Positions 18,603-27,796 of a stretch of 58,082 nt of DNA are shown in pieces. Under the pieces are notes generated by a model, which was not told where the DNA came from, searched no databases, and saw only the letters and a list, made by a program, of their open reading frames with translations. How positions within the stretch are numbered: position 1 is the stretch's first letter; every line of letters starts with the position of its first letter. The stretch covers positions 1 through 58,082 of the forward strand of contig NZ_DAVG01000053.1 of assembly GCF_002505485.1 (NCBI RefSeq). Reading direction: 5' to 3'. The translations under genes were made by a program, and so were the position numbers. The stretch comes from Methanosarcina sp. UBA5 (GTDB lineage Archaea; Halobacteriota; Methanosarcinia; Methanosarcinales; Methanosarcinaceae).

Positions 18603-19849
18603 AACGCTTTCTAACACATAGCACAGGATTCGGCTACACTTATACCTGTAATCTGTATTAAAATCCAGTCTGTATTAAAATTCGGATTACACCGGTAAGA
18701 TATAATACCAGATACATTAATTAGAAGATTCGTTCCACAACAATATTTATACATAATATGAAGTAATGTTTGGGAATAAGTCGTTAATATGAAAAGTGAT
18801 CCGTATTTCCTAATCCTGAAAAACTGACTCAGGACTATACGGACAAGCATTGGGTTCGACCTGAACTTTCTGGAGTTAGTAGCAATTACACTAGAATTTG
18901 CTTCAGATTCATAAACTGCCAGATATCAGTTGTTGTAAAGTCAATGAAAGTCATGAGTTAATTTCATAAAATTACTAAAAAGTCGATAAACATCGATTAA
19001 ACTAAGGAATAATTTTCATAGAATTGCTGTAAAATCAATTAAGTAAAAGAGCTCATTTCACAGTTATTCATGCTGAAATTACTTATTATGAAGGGATTGT
19101 ATTATTAGACTAGAAATAATTATGATAATTGTTGACTCCGGAACCGCCTGGTGAGGTTAGAATCATCTGGTGAAGTTCTCATGATAGGAATAAACCAGAT
19201 AGAATGGATTATTGAGAAGCAGCAGGGATAGAATTAGAGTAAATTAGAATAAGTCGGAAATAAACCATAATAAACCAGGAATAAAACCAGGAGTAAAAAC
19301 CCCATTTATAACAAAGCATATTGCTGCATAAGCTCTAGAAGAATCGGCTAGAATAGAAAACTGGATATTTTCAAAGCATTTTAAAGGTAGAAATCTTACT
19401 TTACAGGATTGATTGAAAATCAGGTTCTTAAGAAATACTGGCCAATAAGAGAAGAATACGTAAAGGCTCTTGTTAATTGAAGTAATAGCAGAATTCGCTT
19501 AATCTGGAAGGGTAGAATCCTTTGAAGAAATGTGTATCTAAGAAAAGAGGATTTTAAAAGCAGTCCTGGGACAATTCTGGAGCGTGCTTGACAGGCATTT
19601 GGTTATCTGTATTGAAACAGATATATTAAAAGAATTCTTCTTACAAGAGATGTAGCCTGATTCGTCTCATCGGGGGTGGAGTTCTTCCTGCGAACAAAAT
19701 CTGGGTATGGCTGCTTTAAGGCTGATTCTATGTTAGATTCTATACCAGTTGTATCATTCACATCGCGGCTATAATTTCAAGGTCATCACCTGATCCATCT
19801 TCTGAGGATTGGGGTTTCACAAGGATAAAAATGAATAAGAGGTAAAAAT
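18603..19849. other. 1.25-kb gene-free region before RNase J
   Basis: AT-rich with no frame that looks coding and no tRNA cloverleaf by eye. Short near-repeats of AATAAACCAGGA or AATAAACCATAA occur at about 19190-19300. The last 200 nt is less AT-rich and ends at AGAGGT before the RNase J ATG. It could hold a promoter plus a long leader or a non-coding RNA; I see no specific element. Confidence 0.45.
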
Positions 19850-21193
19850 ATGACTGAAATAGGAATTGTTGCAGTCGGCGGTTACAATGAGATGGGCCGT
19901 AACATGACTGCGGTTATTGTAGGTGAAGATATTATCATTCTGGATATGGGGCTTCGACTCGATAGGGTTCAGATCCATGAGGATGTTGAAATTGACAAAA
20001 TGCATTCTCTCGAACTTATCGAGATGGGAGCAATTCCTGATGATACAATTATGAAAGAAATCAATGGAACTGTCCGGGCAATTGTCTGCACTCACGGGCA
20101 CCTTGACCATATAGGTGCAATTCCGAAACTTGCCCACAGGTATAATGCCCCAATTATCTCTACACCCTATACAACGGCCCTTATCAAACAGCAGATCGAG
20201 GCAGAACGCAAGTTTGAGGTTTGCAACAGGGTTATTCCGTTGAATGCTGGAGGAACTTACCAAGTTACGGAGGATATTTCTATCGAGTTCATCAATGTCC
20301 AGCACAGTATTATTGATTGTGTGCTTGCAGTAGTTCACACTCCAGTTGGAGCGGTCCTCTACGCCTGCGACTTTAAGCTGGACCGCACTCCAACAATGGG
20401 TAAAGCTCCTGATTTCGAGCGCCTCAAGGCCCTCGGGAAGGAAGGAGTTGTAGCAATGATTGTAGAGAGCACGAATGCTGGGCGTTCAGGAAAAACTCCA
20501 TCGGAACAGATCGCAAAGGACATGGTCAGGGATGTGCTGCTTGGTACAGAAGAATCCGAAGTCGGGATGATTATTACCACCTTTGCCTCCCACATCCCCA
20601 GGCTAAAAGCAATTATTGAAGCGGCTGGGGAAATGGGCAGGATTCCCGTACTTTTGGGGCGCTCAATGGAACGCTATGTAGGGGCTGCGAGAGATCTTGG
20701 TTATCTGGAATTACCTTCCAATGTCGAAATGCACGGCCAGAGGAAGGATGTGGATAGAGCTCTCAAAAGAATTATACAGGAAGGAAAGAACAAGTATCTC
20801 CCAATCGTCACCGGGCACCAGGGAGAGCCAGGCTCCATACTTGTGCGCATTGCGAACGGGGAAACTCCGTATACAATTGAGCCAGGAGACAGGGTTATTT
20901 TCTCTGCAAATGTGATCCCGAGTCCCATGACTCAGGCTAACCGCTATGCCCTTGAGACTAAGCTCAAGATGCGGGGAGCCAGGATTTATGATAATGTGCA
21001 CGTATCAGGGCATGCATACAGGGAAGACCACTGGGAACTTCTGCGTATGGTGAATCCTGAACATGTGATCCCTGCCCATGGGGATATGGAGATGCACGGA
21101 CACTACATCGAGATGGCGGAAGATGCCGGGTATGTACTCGGAGATACAGTACACCTTCTCAGAAATGGTGAAGTGTTATATATAGAAGAATAA
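19850..21193 (+). CDS. Archaeal ribonuclease J
   Basis: 447 residues. Metallo-beta-lactamase core with the zinc motif HGHLDH (residues 82-87) and the beta-CASP region with later metal/catalytic His segments (VTGHQGEPGS, VSGHAYREDHW, PAHGDMEMHG). It is a 5'-to-3' exoribonuclease in euryarchaea, acting in RNA turnover. It is shorter than bacterial RNase J because the C-terminal domain is absent, normal for archaea. AGAGGT precedes the ATG. idsA follows 30 nt later, a recurring pairing in methanogens. Confidence 0.95.
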   Translation: MTEIGIVAVGGYNEMGRNMTAVIVGEDIIILDMGLRLDRVQIHEDVEIDKMHSLELIEMGAIPDDTIMKEINGTVRAIVCTHGHLDHIGAIPKLAHRYNAPIISTPYTTALIKQQIEAERKFEVCNRVIPLNAGGTYQVTEDISIEFINVQHSIIDCVLAVVHTPVGAVLYACDFKLDRTPTMGKAPDFERLKALGKEGVVAMIVESTNAGRSGKTPSEQIAKDMVRDVLLGTEESEVGMIITTFASHIPRLKAIIEAAGEMGRIPVLLGRSMERYVGAARDLGYLELPSNVEMHGQRKDVDRALKRIIQEGKNKYLPIVTGHQGEPGSILVRIANGETPYTIEPGDRVIFSANVIPSPMTQANRYALETKLKMRGARIYDNVHVSGHAYREDHWELLRMVNPEHVIPAHGDMEMHGHYIEMAEDAGYVLGDTVHLLRNGEVLYIEE

Positions 21194-21223
21194 CTGTATA
21201 GGAAATTTATTCCGTACCTCGTG

Positions 21224-22195
21224 ATGTTTATGATGTTAATTGATGAAATCAAAAAAAGAAGTGTCCATGTTGACGCCGCAATTAATGAACTGCTTCCGGT
21301 AGCTCATCCCGAGGAGCTGTACAAAGCCTCTCGCTACCTGGTAGATGCAGGAGGAAAGCGCCTCCGCCCCGCAGTTCTTATTCTGGCAGCTGAAGCTACA
21401 GGCTCGAACCTCAAATCGGTCTTACCTGCAGCGGTGGCCGTGGAACTTGTACATAATTTCACTCTGATCCATGATGACATAATGGATAGGGATGATATTC
21501 GTAGAGGAAGACCTGCAGTCCATATGATATGGGGTGAAGCCGGAGCAATTCTTGCAGGTGACACGCTGTATTCCAAAGCTTTTGAAATTCTGTCTAAAGT
21601 TGAAAATGAGCCTGTAAGAATTTTAAAATGTATGGACGTCCTCTCAAAAACCTGTACCGAAATCTGCGAAGGCCAGTGGCTTGACATGGATTTTGAAAAA
21701 AGGGAAAAGGTTAGTAAATCAGAATACATCGAGATGGTGGAAAAAAAGACTTCAGTTCTTTACGCTGCTGCAGCCAAGATAGGGGCTCTTCTTGGAGGAG
21801 CTTCTGATGAACTTGCTGAAGCTTTATCCGAGTACGGACGCCTTATAGGGATTGGCTTCCAGATGTATGATGATGTTCTGGATATGGTCACCCCGGAGGA
21901 AGTTCTTGGAAAAGTAAGAGGTAGCGACCTTATGGAAGGGAAACATACTCTTATTGTAATCGATGCTTTTGAAAAAGGTGTGAAACTGGATATTTTCGGG
22001 AAAGGGAAAGCTACTAAGGAAGAAACCGACGAAGCCGTCCGAATTTTAACCGAATGTGGGTCAATTGATTATGTGAAGAACCTTGCAATTTCGTATATCA
22101 ATGAAGGCAAAGCAAAACTGGACGCCCTGCGGGACTGCCCGGAAAAAGAACTTCTCCTTCAGATCGCCGATTATATGATCTCAAGGAACTACTGA
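21224..22195 (+). CDS. idsA: Prenyl diphosphate synthase (farnesyl/geranylgeranyl)
   Basis: 323 residues. First aspartate-rich motif LIHDDIMDRDDIRRG (DDxxD) and second FQMYDDVLDM (DDxxD), plus the GGKRLRP substrate-binding site near residue 45. It condenses IPP with allylic diphosphates to make the C15/C20 chains of archaeal ether lipids. The start is unclear: ATGs at 21224, 21230 and 21233 all lack an obvious ribosome-binding site. It probably shares a transcript with RNase J and is followed by a strong hairpin. Confidence 0.95.
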   Translation: MFMMLIDEIKKRSVHVDAAINELLPVAHPEELYKASRYLVDAGGKRLRPAVLILAAEATGSNLKSVLPAAVAVELVHNFTLIHDDIMDRDDIRRGRPAVHMIWGEAGAILAGDTLYSKAFEILSKVENEPVRILKCMDVLSKTCTEICEGQWLDMDFEKREKVSKSEYIEMVEKKTSVLYAAAAKIGALLGGASDELAEALSEYGRLIGIGFQMYDDVLDMVTPEEVLGKVRGSDLMEGKHTLIVIDAFEKGVKLDIFGKGKATKEETDEAVRILTECGSIDYVKNLAISYINEGKAKLDALRDCPEKELLLQIADYMISRNY

Positions 22196-22232
22196 ATAGA
22201 GCCGCCCAAATAACAGGAGGCTTCAAGGAAAG

Positions 22233-22254
22233 TTGCGGCTAATTGGGGCCGCAA
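22233..22254 (+). terminator. Hairpin after idsA
   Basis: TTGCGGC and GCCGCAA form a perfect 7-bp stem with an 8-nt loop, 37 nt after the idsA stop, followed within 25 nt by a T-rich stretch. Plausible end of the RNase J-idsA transcript. Confidence 0.5.
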
Positions 22255-23050
22255 TAACCTGTATTTTCATAAATCTTTTTTATTGACTAGTTAGTCCCAA
22301 AACCAGTTTTATTCTCAAAATCAGTAAAGTTTCAGAACTGTTTTCTGTGATCTAAAACTTAATTGACTATTCGGAATGCAGGATTCAGAGAAGCAATATT
22401 GAGTTTTGGGGTCAGTTTATTATAGACGTGAAAGTCTAAAGCTAGATTTTAGATGTATAACGACTTAATGTTACTATTTTTCAGTTCAAGTACGTAAGTT
22501 CTACTTGGAAAAGATTCTCTATTCTAATCTTTAAGTCTTGATTAGAAAAGAGCTATGATTGACTTGAAATCTTTTACGTCAAACAATTTTTTGCTTGAAT
22601 GCAATTTTTGATATGATTTATTTAATATAATTTATGCTATTACTATGTGATGGAGTTGGGGAATAGAGCTGGGGTATCATCAAAAAGAAAAGAATTTCCT
22701 GGGGTTGCTGATCCTTCTTCGAATCAATGTGCTTGGGGGAGCATAAATTCGGAGGGACTGTATTGGGGGATACAGTAGATACAGCACCTCTGGGCTTCTT
22801 CTTGCATTAAATATTCTGAAGATTCCTGGTCAAATTTTAGGAAATTTTTTTATCAAAAACTTCTTATCTTGAGAACCTCTACGTAGTCTTTTTTGGAACC
22901 TTAATAGCTAATCTTTATACTTTGGGAAATTCATCTTCCGTTTATTATCACTCCTTAAGCGCAAGTTATTTATATAATAAATGGGAAATAGGATTCCGTG
23001 TTCCTTTAAAAGAAAAAGGAATAAAACTTAGAATAAAGGAGAACCAGTTA
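22255..23050. other. Gene-free region with a TATA box near its right end
   Basis: AT-rich; no gene. A 26-nt stretch beginning TTTTTCAGTTCAA near 22480 recurs near 26975 on the other side of ppdK. A good TATA element (22966-22980, core TTTATATAA) precedes the small frame at 23051 by about 75 nt. Confidence 0.45.
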
Positions 23051-23215
23051 ATGAATAAAATGACAGAGAAGAAGCTTTCAAAGCAAATTTCACAAGGATC
23101 TTTGTTTGGGAATGGAATGCTTTTAACCTCTGAGGAAATTTACACAAGATGTTGGGGCCATTCATACAATACTAATCTAAACTTAAAAACAAATTGGAAA
23201 AAAGGTACATGTTAA
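23051..23215 (+). CDS. Possible 54-residue small protein
   Basis: ATG 23051 is preceded by AAGGAG (23036-23041, 9 nt spacing) and, about 75 nt further up, by a good TATA box, which is more than chance frames here usually have. The product starts MNKMTEKKLSKQ, is basic and polar, and has two separated Cys; no family is recognised. Codon use is too short to judge. It may be a genuine small protein or a remnant. Confidence 0.4.
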   Translation: MNKMTEKKLSKQISQGSLFGNGMLLTSEEIYTRCWGHSYNTNLNLKTNWKKGTC

Positions 23216-23606
23216 AAATTTGTTAATAAGCAATATCTAGACAACTTCCAGAAAATTATCCATATATTAATAGAAACCAGCTTGAAAATAGCGAAACCAC
23301 AAAATGGGGTATAAAATGGAATATGAACTTGAAGAAGTAGAGAGAGATTACATCATGTTTAGAAAAGAAATGGGAGAAGAATAACATAAAAAGAGTAAAC
23401 TAGTCTCTCAATAGTCTATCAACATATCAGACAACCTCCAAACATATCAAACAACCTCCAACCAACATATCAGACAACCTCTAAAAGTCTCTCAAAAACT
23501 AAACAAATGCTTGAGCTCGTTACAAAACTTGATTGATCGTTCAAAATTCAAGTTTCTGAGAACCAATTTTGAGGTTTGTAATGAGCTCAAAATTAAAATA
23601 AAATTC
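23216..23606. other. Gene-free region with short tandem repeats
   Basis: No gene. It contains the three-copy 20-nt repeat at 23421-23483 described separately. Confidence 0.5.
23421..23483. repeat. Three-copy 20-nt repeat
   Basis: AACATATCAGACAACCTCCA at 23421-23440, one-mismatch copy at 23441-23460, then 3 nt and another one-mismatch copy at 23464-23483. Function unknown. Confidence 0.85.
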
Positions 23607-23620
23607 AAGGAGTTTTATTC

Positions 23621-23761
23621 ATGAAACATTTAAAAATATGTCCAAAATGCCACGCTCAATTGAAATTGCGCTCAGACGGCGAGATCCAGTACTGTAGTAT
23701 TTGCAAGTACTGGACAAAAGCAGGTACTGCAAGGCTCGATTCAATAATGATTTTTGGATGA
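23621..23761 (+). CDS. Small zinc-ribbon protein, 46 residues
   Basis: Translated by hand from ATG 23621, with AAGGAG at 23607-23612 and 8 nt spacing. It begins MKHLKICPKCHAQLKL and has two CxxC knuckles, CPKC (residues 7-10) and CSIC (25-28), 14 residues apart, a standard zinc ribbon. It ends in IMIFG at a TGA. Small zinc-ribbon proteins are frequent in Methanosarcina; the role is unknown, with nucleic-acid or protein binding the usual guess. It stands alone upstream of the convergent ppdK gene. The motif spacing plus ribosome-binding site make it likely real. Confidence 0.75.
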   Translation: MKHLKICPKCHAQLKLRSDGEIQYCSICKYWTKAGTARLDSIMIFG

Positions 23762-24041
23762 GGAGTATGCATGGCGCTCGACGTAAAATGACGACAAACC
23801 CTCAAAAAGGGTTACATCATTATATTTTTAAGGAAACACTTTTAAGAATCAGGATTGCCAGACCAAAGTTTTCAGATATCAGAATATTCAGAATTGTGAA
23901 ATATAGTTAAAGATAACAAAAAAGAGTTTACAAGAGAAATTTACAAAAATGAGTTTCCAAAAAAAGGTATACAAAAAAAGAGTAATAAGAGCAGGATAAA
24001 TCCTGCCTCTCTTTGAATAAGTCTTTAACTTCAAGGACTTT

Positions 24042-26687
24042 TTACTTTCTGGACTCAATTGTGCTCTGGGCAGCCACGAGTCTTGCAATCGGAACTCTGT
24101 AAGGAGAGCAGCTTACATAGTTAAGGCCTATATCATGGGCGAAGTGGATGGATCTCGGCTCTCCGCCGTGTTCTCCGCAGATTCCCATTTTGAGATCAGG
24201 TTTGACAGAGCGGCCTTTTGAGATACCAATTTTCATGATCTCGCCAACGCCTTCCTGGTCCAGGACTGCAAATGGATCGTGCTCAAGAATTCCTGCCTTC
24301 TGGTAGATAGGCACGAATTTGGACACGTCATCACGGCTGAACCCGAAGGTTGTCTGAGTCAGGTCATTTGTTCCGAAGGAGAAGAAATCGGCTTCCTGGG
24401 CAATCTGGTCTGCGACAATTGCGGCTCTGGGCAGCTCGATCATTGTTCCTACTTTGTAATCGATCTTTACGCCTTTCTCAGCCATGACTGTTTCTGCCAT
24501 CTTGCAGACTTCTTCCCTGGTAATTGAAAGCTCTTTTACAAGACCCACGAGCGGAATCATGATTTCAGGAACAATCTGCATTCCCTCGTTTGCAAGTTCA
24601 CAGGCTGCTTCCATGATTGCACGTACCTGCATATCATAGATTTCCGGATAGGTGATTCCGAGTCTGCATCCTCTGTGACCAAGCATAGGATTGAGTTCTT
24701 TGAGGGAAACCACACGCTGAATGACCTTCTTTACCTCGCTGATCTTTTCGGAATCTCCAGAGGCTTCGAGATTCCTGAGTTTTGCGTCAAGCTCTTCTTT
24801 GTCAGGAAGGAACTCATGGAGAGGTGGATCAAGCAGTCTTATAGTAACGGGCAGGCCTTCCATGCTGCGGAAGATCCCAAGGAAGTCCTCCTTCTGCATA
24901 GGAAGTAATTTTTTGAGGGCTTTCTTTCTGGACTTTTCTTCTTCGGCCATGATCATTTCCCTTACTGCAGGAATTCTCTCTTCCCCGAAGAACATATGTT
25001 CAGTTCTGCAAAGTCCTATACCTTCAGCCCCAAGTTCACGGGCGAGGCCTGCATCTGCCGGATTGTCTGCGTTTGTTCTAACCCCGAGAGTCCTTATCTC
25101 GTCGGCCCACTGAAGAATCTTCTTCAGATCATCATTAATTTCGGCATCAATCAGCTCGACTTTCCCGATGATTACGCTGCCTGTACTTCCATCAATAGTA
25201 ACATAATCGTGTTCCTTGATAGTGTGGCCATTTACCATGAAGAGGCCGCTCTTAGTATCGACTGAGATATCTCCACAACCTACAACACAGGGCTTGCCCA
25301 TACCTCTTCCAACGACTGCGGCATGAGAGGTCATTCCTCCGCGCACGGTAAGGACGCCCTGGGCAGCTGCCATTCCTCCGATATCTTCAGGGGAAGTTTC
25401 GGTCCGGACGAGAATTGTCTTTTCTCCCTTCTCAGCCATTTCTTCAGCTGCTTCGGCAGTAAATACAACTTTTCCTACAGCAGCTCCGGGTGATGCAGGA
25501 AGTCCCTTTGCGATTACTTCCAGTTTTGCATTGGGATCGATTCTGGGGTGCAGAAGCAGGTCGATGTGTTCAGCTTTAACCCTTGTGACTGCGGTTTCCT
25601 TATCAATCAGCCCTTCTGCTACCATGTCAGTTGCCAACTTTACGGCTGAGGCAGCTGTACGTTTTCCAGTCCTGGTCTGCAGCATGTAGAGCTTTCCTTC
25701 TTGGATAGTAAACTCTATATCCTGCATGTCTTTGAAGTGGGCTTCGAGCTTCTGACAGATGTCCACAAGCTGTTTGTAGGCATCGGGGATCTTGTTCCCA
25801 AGAGTGTCAATAAAGTCCGGAGTACGGATGCCTGCAACAACATCTTCGCCCTGTGCGTTGATAAGGTACTCCCCAAAGAATTTCCTTTCTCCTGTAGACG
25901 GGTTTCTTGTAAAAGCAACTCCTGTGCCTGAGGTATTTCCTCTGTTCCCGTAAACCATGGTCTGTACATTGACAGCTGTGCCCCAGCTGTCATCGATTTC
26001 GTTAAGCTTTCTGTAAGTGATAGCTCTTGGGTTATTCCAAGACTCAAAAACAGCATTGATCGCCATCTGAAGCTGGACTTTTGGATCCTGGGGAAACTCA
26101 AATCCTTTCTCGAGTTTGATTACTCCCTTAAACCTTTCGGCCAGATCTTTCAGTGCTTTCGCATCGAGGTCGGTATCGGATTCGACTTTAAGTTCTTTTT
26201 TCTTATCCTCAATAAGGGACTCGAACTTGTCGAAATCAATTCCGAGAACAACATCTCCAAACATAGAGATAAATCTGCGGTAACAGTCGTAAGCGAACCT
26301 TTCGTCATTGACCTTATTTGCGAGTCCGAGAACAGATTTGTCCGTGAGCCCAAGGTTAAGGACGGTATCCATCATCCCCGGCATGGACACTCTGGCTCCG
26401 GACCTTACAGAAACAAGCAGTGGATCTTCTGGGTCCCCAAGCTTTTTGTTGTTTAAGGCCTCGAGCTTATTGATCGCTTCTTCGATCTGTTTGAGTACTT
26501 CTTCAGAATACTTCTGATTTTTCAGATAAAGTACACAAACTTCAGTTGTTATCGTAAAACCTGGGGGTACTGGAATTCCGAGGTTTGCCATTTCGGCAAG
26601 GCCTGCGCCCTTACCTCCAAGTAAGTCTCTCATGCTACCTTTGCCATCAGTTACATTCTTTCCAAAAAAATATACGAACTTTGACAA
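24042..26687 (-). CDS. ppdK: Pyruvate, phosphate dikinase
   Basis: 881 residues, full length. It interconverts pyruvate + ATP + phosphate with PEP + AMP + PPi. Order: N-terminal ATP-grasp domain (LLGGKGAGLAEMANLGIPVPPGF at the start), swivelling phosphohistidine domain with catalytic His455 in GGMTSHAAVVGRG, and the C-terminal PEP/pyruvate TIM barrel (GIGLCRTEHMFF, and the Cys in KMGICGEHGG). The start is TTG 26687, placed by GGAGGAG 5 nt upstream. It links pyruvate to gluconeogenesis beside the pyruvate carboxylase and citrate synthase encoded in this window. Confidence 0.97.
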   Translation of the reverse strand: MSKFVYFFGKNVTDGKGSMRDLLGGKGAGLAEMANLGIPVPPGFTITTEVCVLYLKNQKYSEEVLKQIEEAINKLEALNNKKLGDPEDPLLVSVRSGARVSMPGMMDTVLNLGLTDKSVLGLANKVNDERFAYDCYRRFISMFGDVVLGIDFDKFESLIEDKKKELKVESDTDLDAKALKDLAERFKGVIKLEKGFEFPQDPKVQLQMAINAVFESWNNPRAITYRKLNEIDDSWGTAVNVQTMVYGNRGNTSGTGVAFTRNPSTGERKFFGEYLINAQGEDVVAGIRTPDFIDTLGNKIPDAYKQLVDICQKLEAHFKDMQDIEFTIQEGKLYMLQTRTGKRTAASAVKLATDMVAEGLIDKETAVTRVKAEHIDLLLHPRIDPNAKLEVIAKGLPASPGAAVGKVVFTAEAAEEMAEKGEKTILVRTETSPEDIGGMAAAQGVLTVRGGMTSHAAVVGRGMGKPCVVGCGDISVDTKSGLFMVNGHTIKEHDYVTIDGSTGSVIIGKVELIDAEINDDLKKILQWADEIRTLGVRTNADNPADAGLARELGAEGIGLCRTEHMFFGEERIPAVREMIMAEEEKSRKKALKKLLPMQKEDFLGIFRSMEGLPVTIRLLDPPLHEFLPDKEELDAKLRNLEASGDSEKISEVKKVIQRVVSLKELNPMLGHRGCRLGITYPEIYDMQVRAIMEAACELANEGMQIVPEIMIPLVGLVKELSITREEVCKMAETVMAEKGVKIDYKVGTMIELPRAAIVADQIAQEADFFSFGTNDLTQTTFGFSRDDVSKFVPIYQKAGILEHDPFAVLDQEGVGEIMKIGISKGRSVKPDLKMGICGEHGGEPRSIHFAHDIGLNYVSCSPYRVPIARLVAAQSTIESRK

Positions 26688-26775
26688 TGAGTCTCCTCCC
26701 TAGAACGAGATCATTAATCGGAGTTAGTGACTGTAACGACCATATTTATGGCCTGAACGCTGCCAACAATGTCCA

Positions 26776-26789
26776 TTTAATATATAAGG
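26776..26789 (-). promoter_or_regulatory. TATA box of ppdK
   Basis: Read on the minus strand it is CCTTATATATTAAA, a good archaeal TATA element about 90 nt before the TTG start, giving a leader of roughly 65 nt. Confidence 0.55.
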
Positions 26790-27691
26790 TTGTGGTTTCC
26801 TTCTTCTAGAATTTATATTCTACTATATTAAATTAGTTGAGACTAACAGAGAATCTCAAAATAGAGTTTTGACTTAAAAACTTTAATATTTACGCAATTG
26901 AAATTACTAAATCAAGTACATTCGGCGTTGTGACTTATTTAGCGTTTTATACAGTTGAAGATATAATGCTGTTGATTTTTCAGTTCAACTGCGTAAGTCC
27001 TAAAATTATTCTCTTTTTCACTAACTCTTATAGATACTTTTCTTTATTCGATAGTGGCAACTTTAAACTCTGAAATTTGGTATAACTTAGCTGCAAAACC
27101 GATTATCTCCTACGCTTCAAATGCCATAATAAATAAAGAAGGCGAAGAGGAAAGAATCAATCACTGGGTAAATAAAAAATGGAGACTCGGTAGAGCTATA
27201 TATGCACCAATTATGCACCAATGGAGAACAAACTCAAATTTTTGTATGAGATTGGACGGAAAGAACAGGTAGGAATGTACCTAAGAAACCAGAACATTTT
27301 GATTAGGGTTTTGGTGACAGTATAAAAAGAGAGCTGAATGTAAAAAGATACATGGACATGTTAAGAGTACAGTAAAATTCGATATCAGAAGAGTAAGAAA
27401 TCAAAGTAGAAAACTCGACTCTCTATTGAGTCTCATAACATATCAACTGCTGGCAGAGTAGAAAACTCCACTCTTTGTTGAATTTCATAGCATATCAACT
27501 GCTGGTGCTGACATAAATGCAAAATAAGGTTGGAGATGAGAACCCATTTGGGAGATTTTTTGAAAGAATTGGATATCAAATAAGAAATATTTTAAAAGCT
27601 AATTTGAGATCCTCAAGGCCCTGAGACATAATTTCAACAAATTTAATATACTTATTCAACGATAATAGGAATGCATTGTCACCCTATTTTT
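26790..27691. other. Gene-free region upstream of ppdK and citrate synthase
   Basis: AT-rich without a credible gene; a 72-residue frame at 27054-27272 has no recognisable content. It contains a copy of the TTTTTCAGTTCAA-type repeat (near 26975) and a two-copy 48-nt repeat (27406-27505). Confidence 0.45.
27406..27505. repeat. Tandem 48-nt repeat, two copies
   Basis: Copies at 27406-27453 and 27458-27505 begin GTAGAAAACTC and end CATATCAACTGCTGG, with about seven differences. Each copy has a GACTC/GAGT-type inverted pair in the middle, best preserved in copy 1. Function unknown. Confidence 0.85.
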
Positions 27692-27707
27692 GGGCCTTAT
27701 AAGGCCC
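27692..27707. promoter_or_regulatory. Perfect 16-bp palindrome upstream of citrate synthase
   Basis: GGGCCTTATAAGGCCC is self-complementary over 16 bp. It lies about 20 bp upstream of a TATA-like ACATATAAG (27725-27733) and 90 nt before the ATG. That position suits an activator or repressor site; it could also be a hairpin of an upstream transcript. Confidence 0.5.
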
Positions 27708-27796
27708 TTCGCGTTAAATTTTCCACATATAAGTAGAGGATTCCCCAAACTTCAAAGTTTTTTGAAAATCCTCTTGGCATAACTGTGAGGTATAAA

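Noticed and set aside
23421..23483. Possible CRISPR repeats
   Set aside because: Copies are adjacent with no unique spacers of constant length and no cas genes nearby.
27054..27272. 72-residue frame in the ppdK/citrate synthase gap
   Set aside because: No ribosome-binding site, odd composition and no family.
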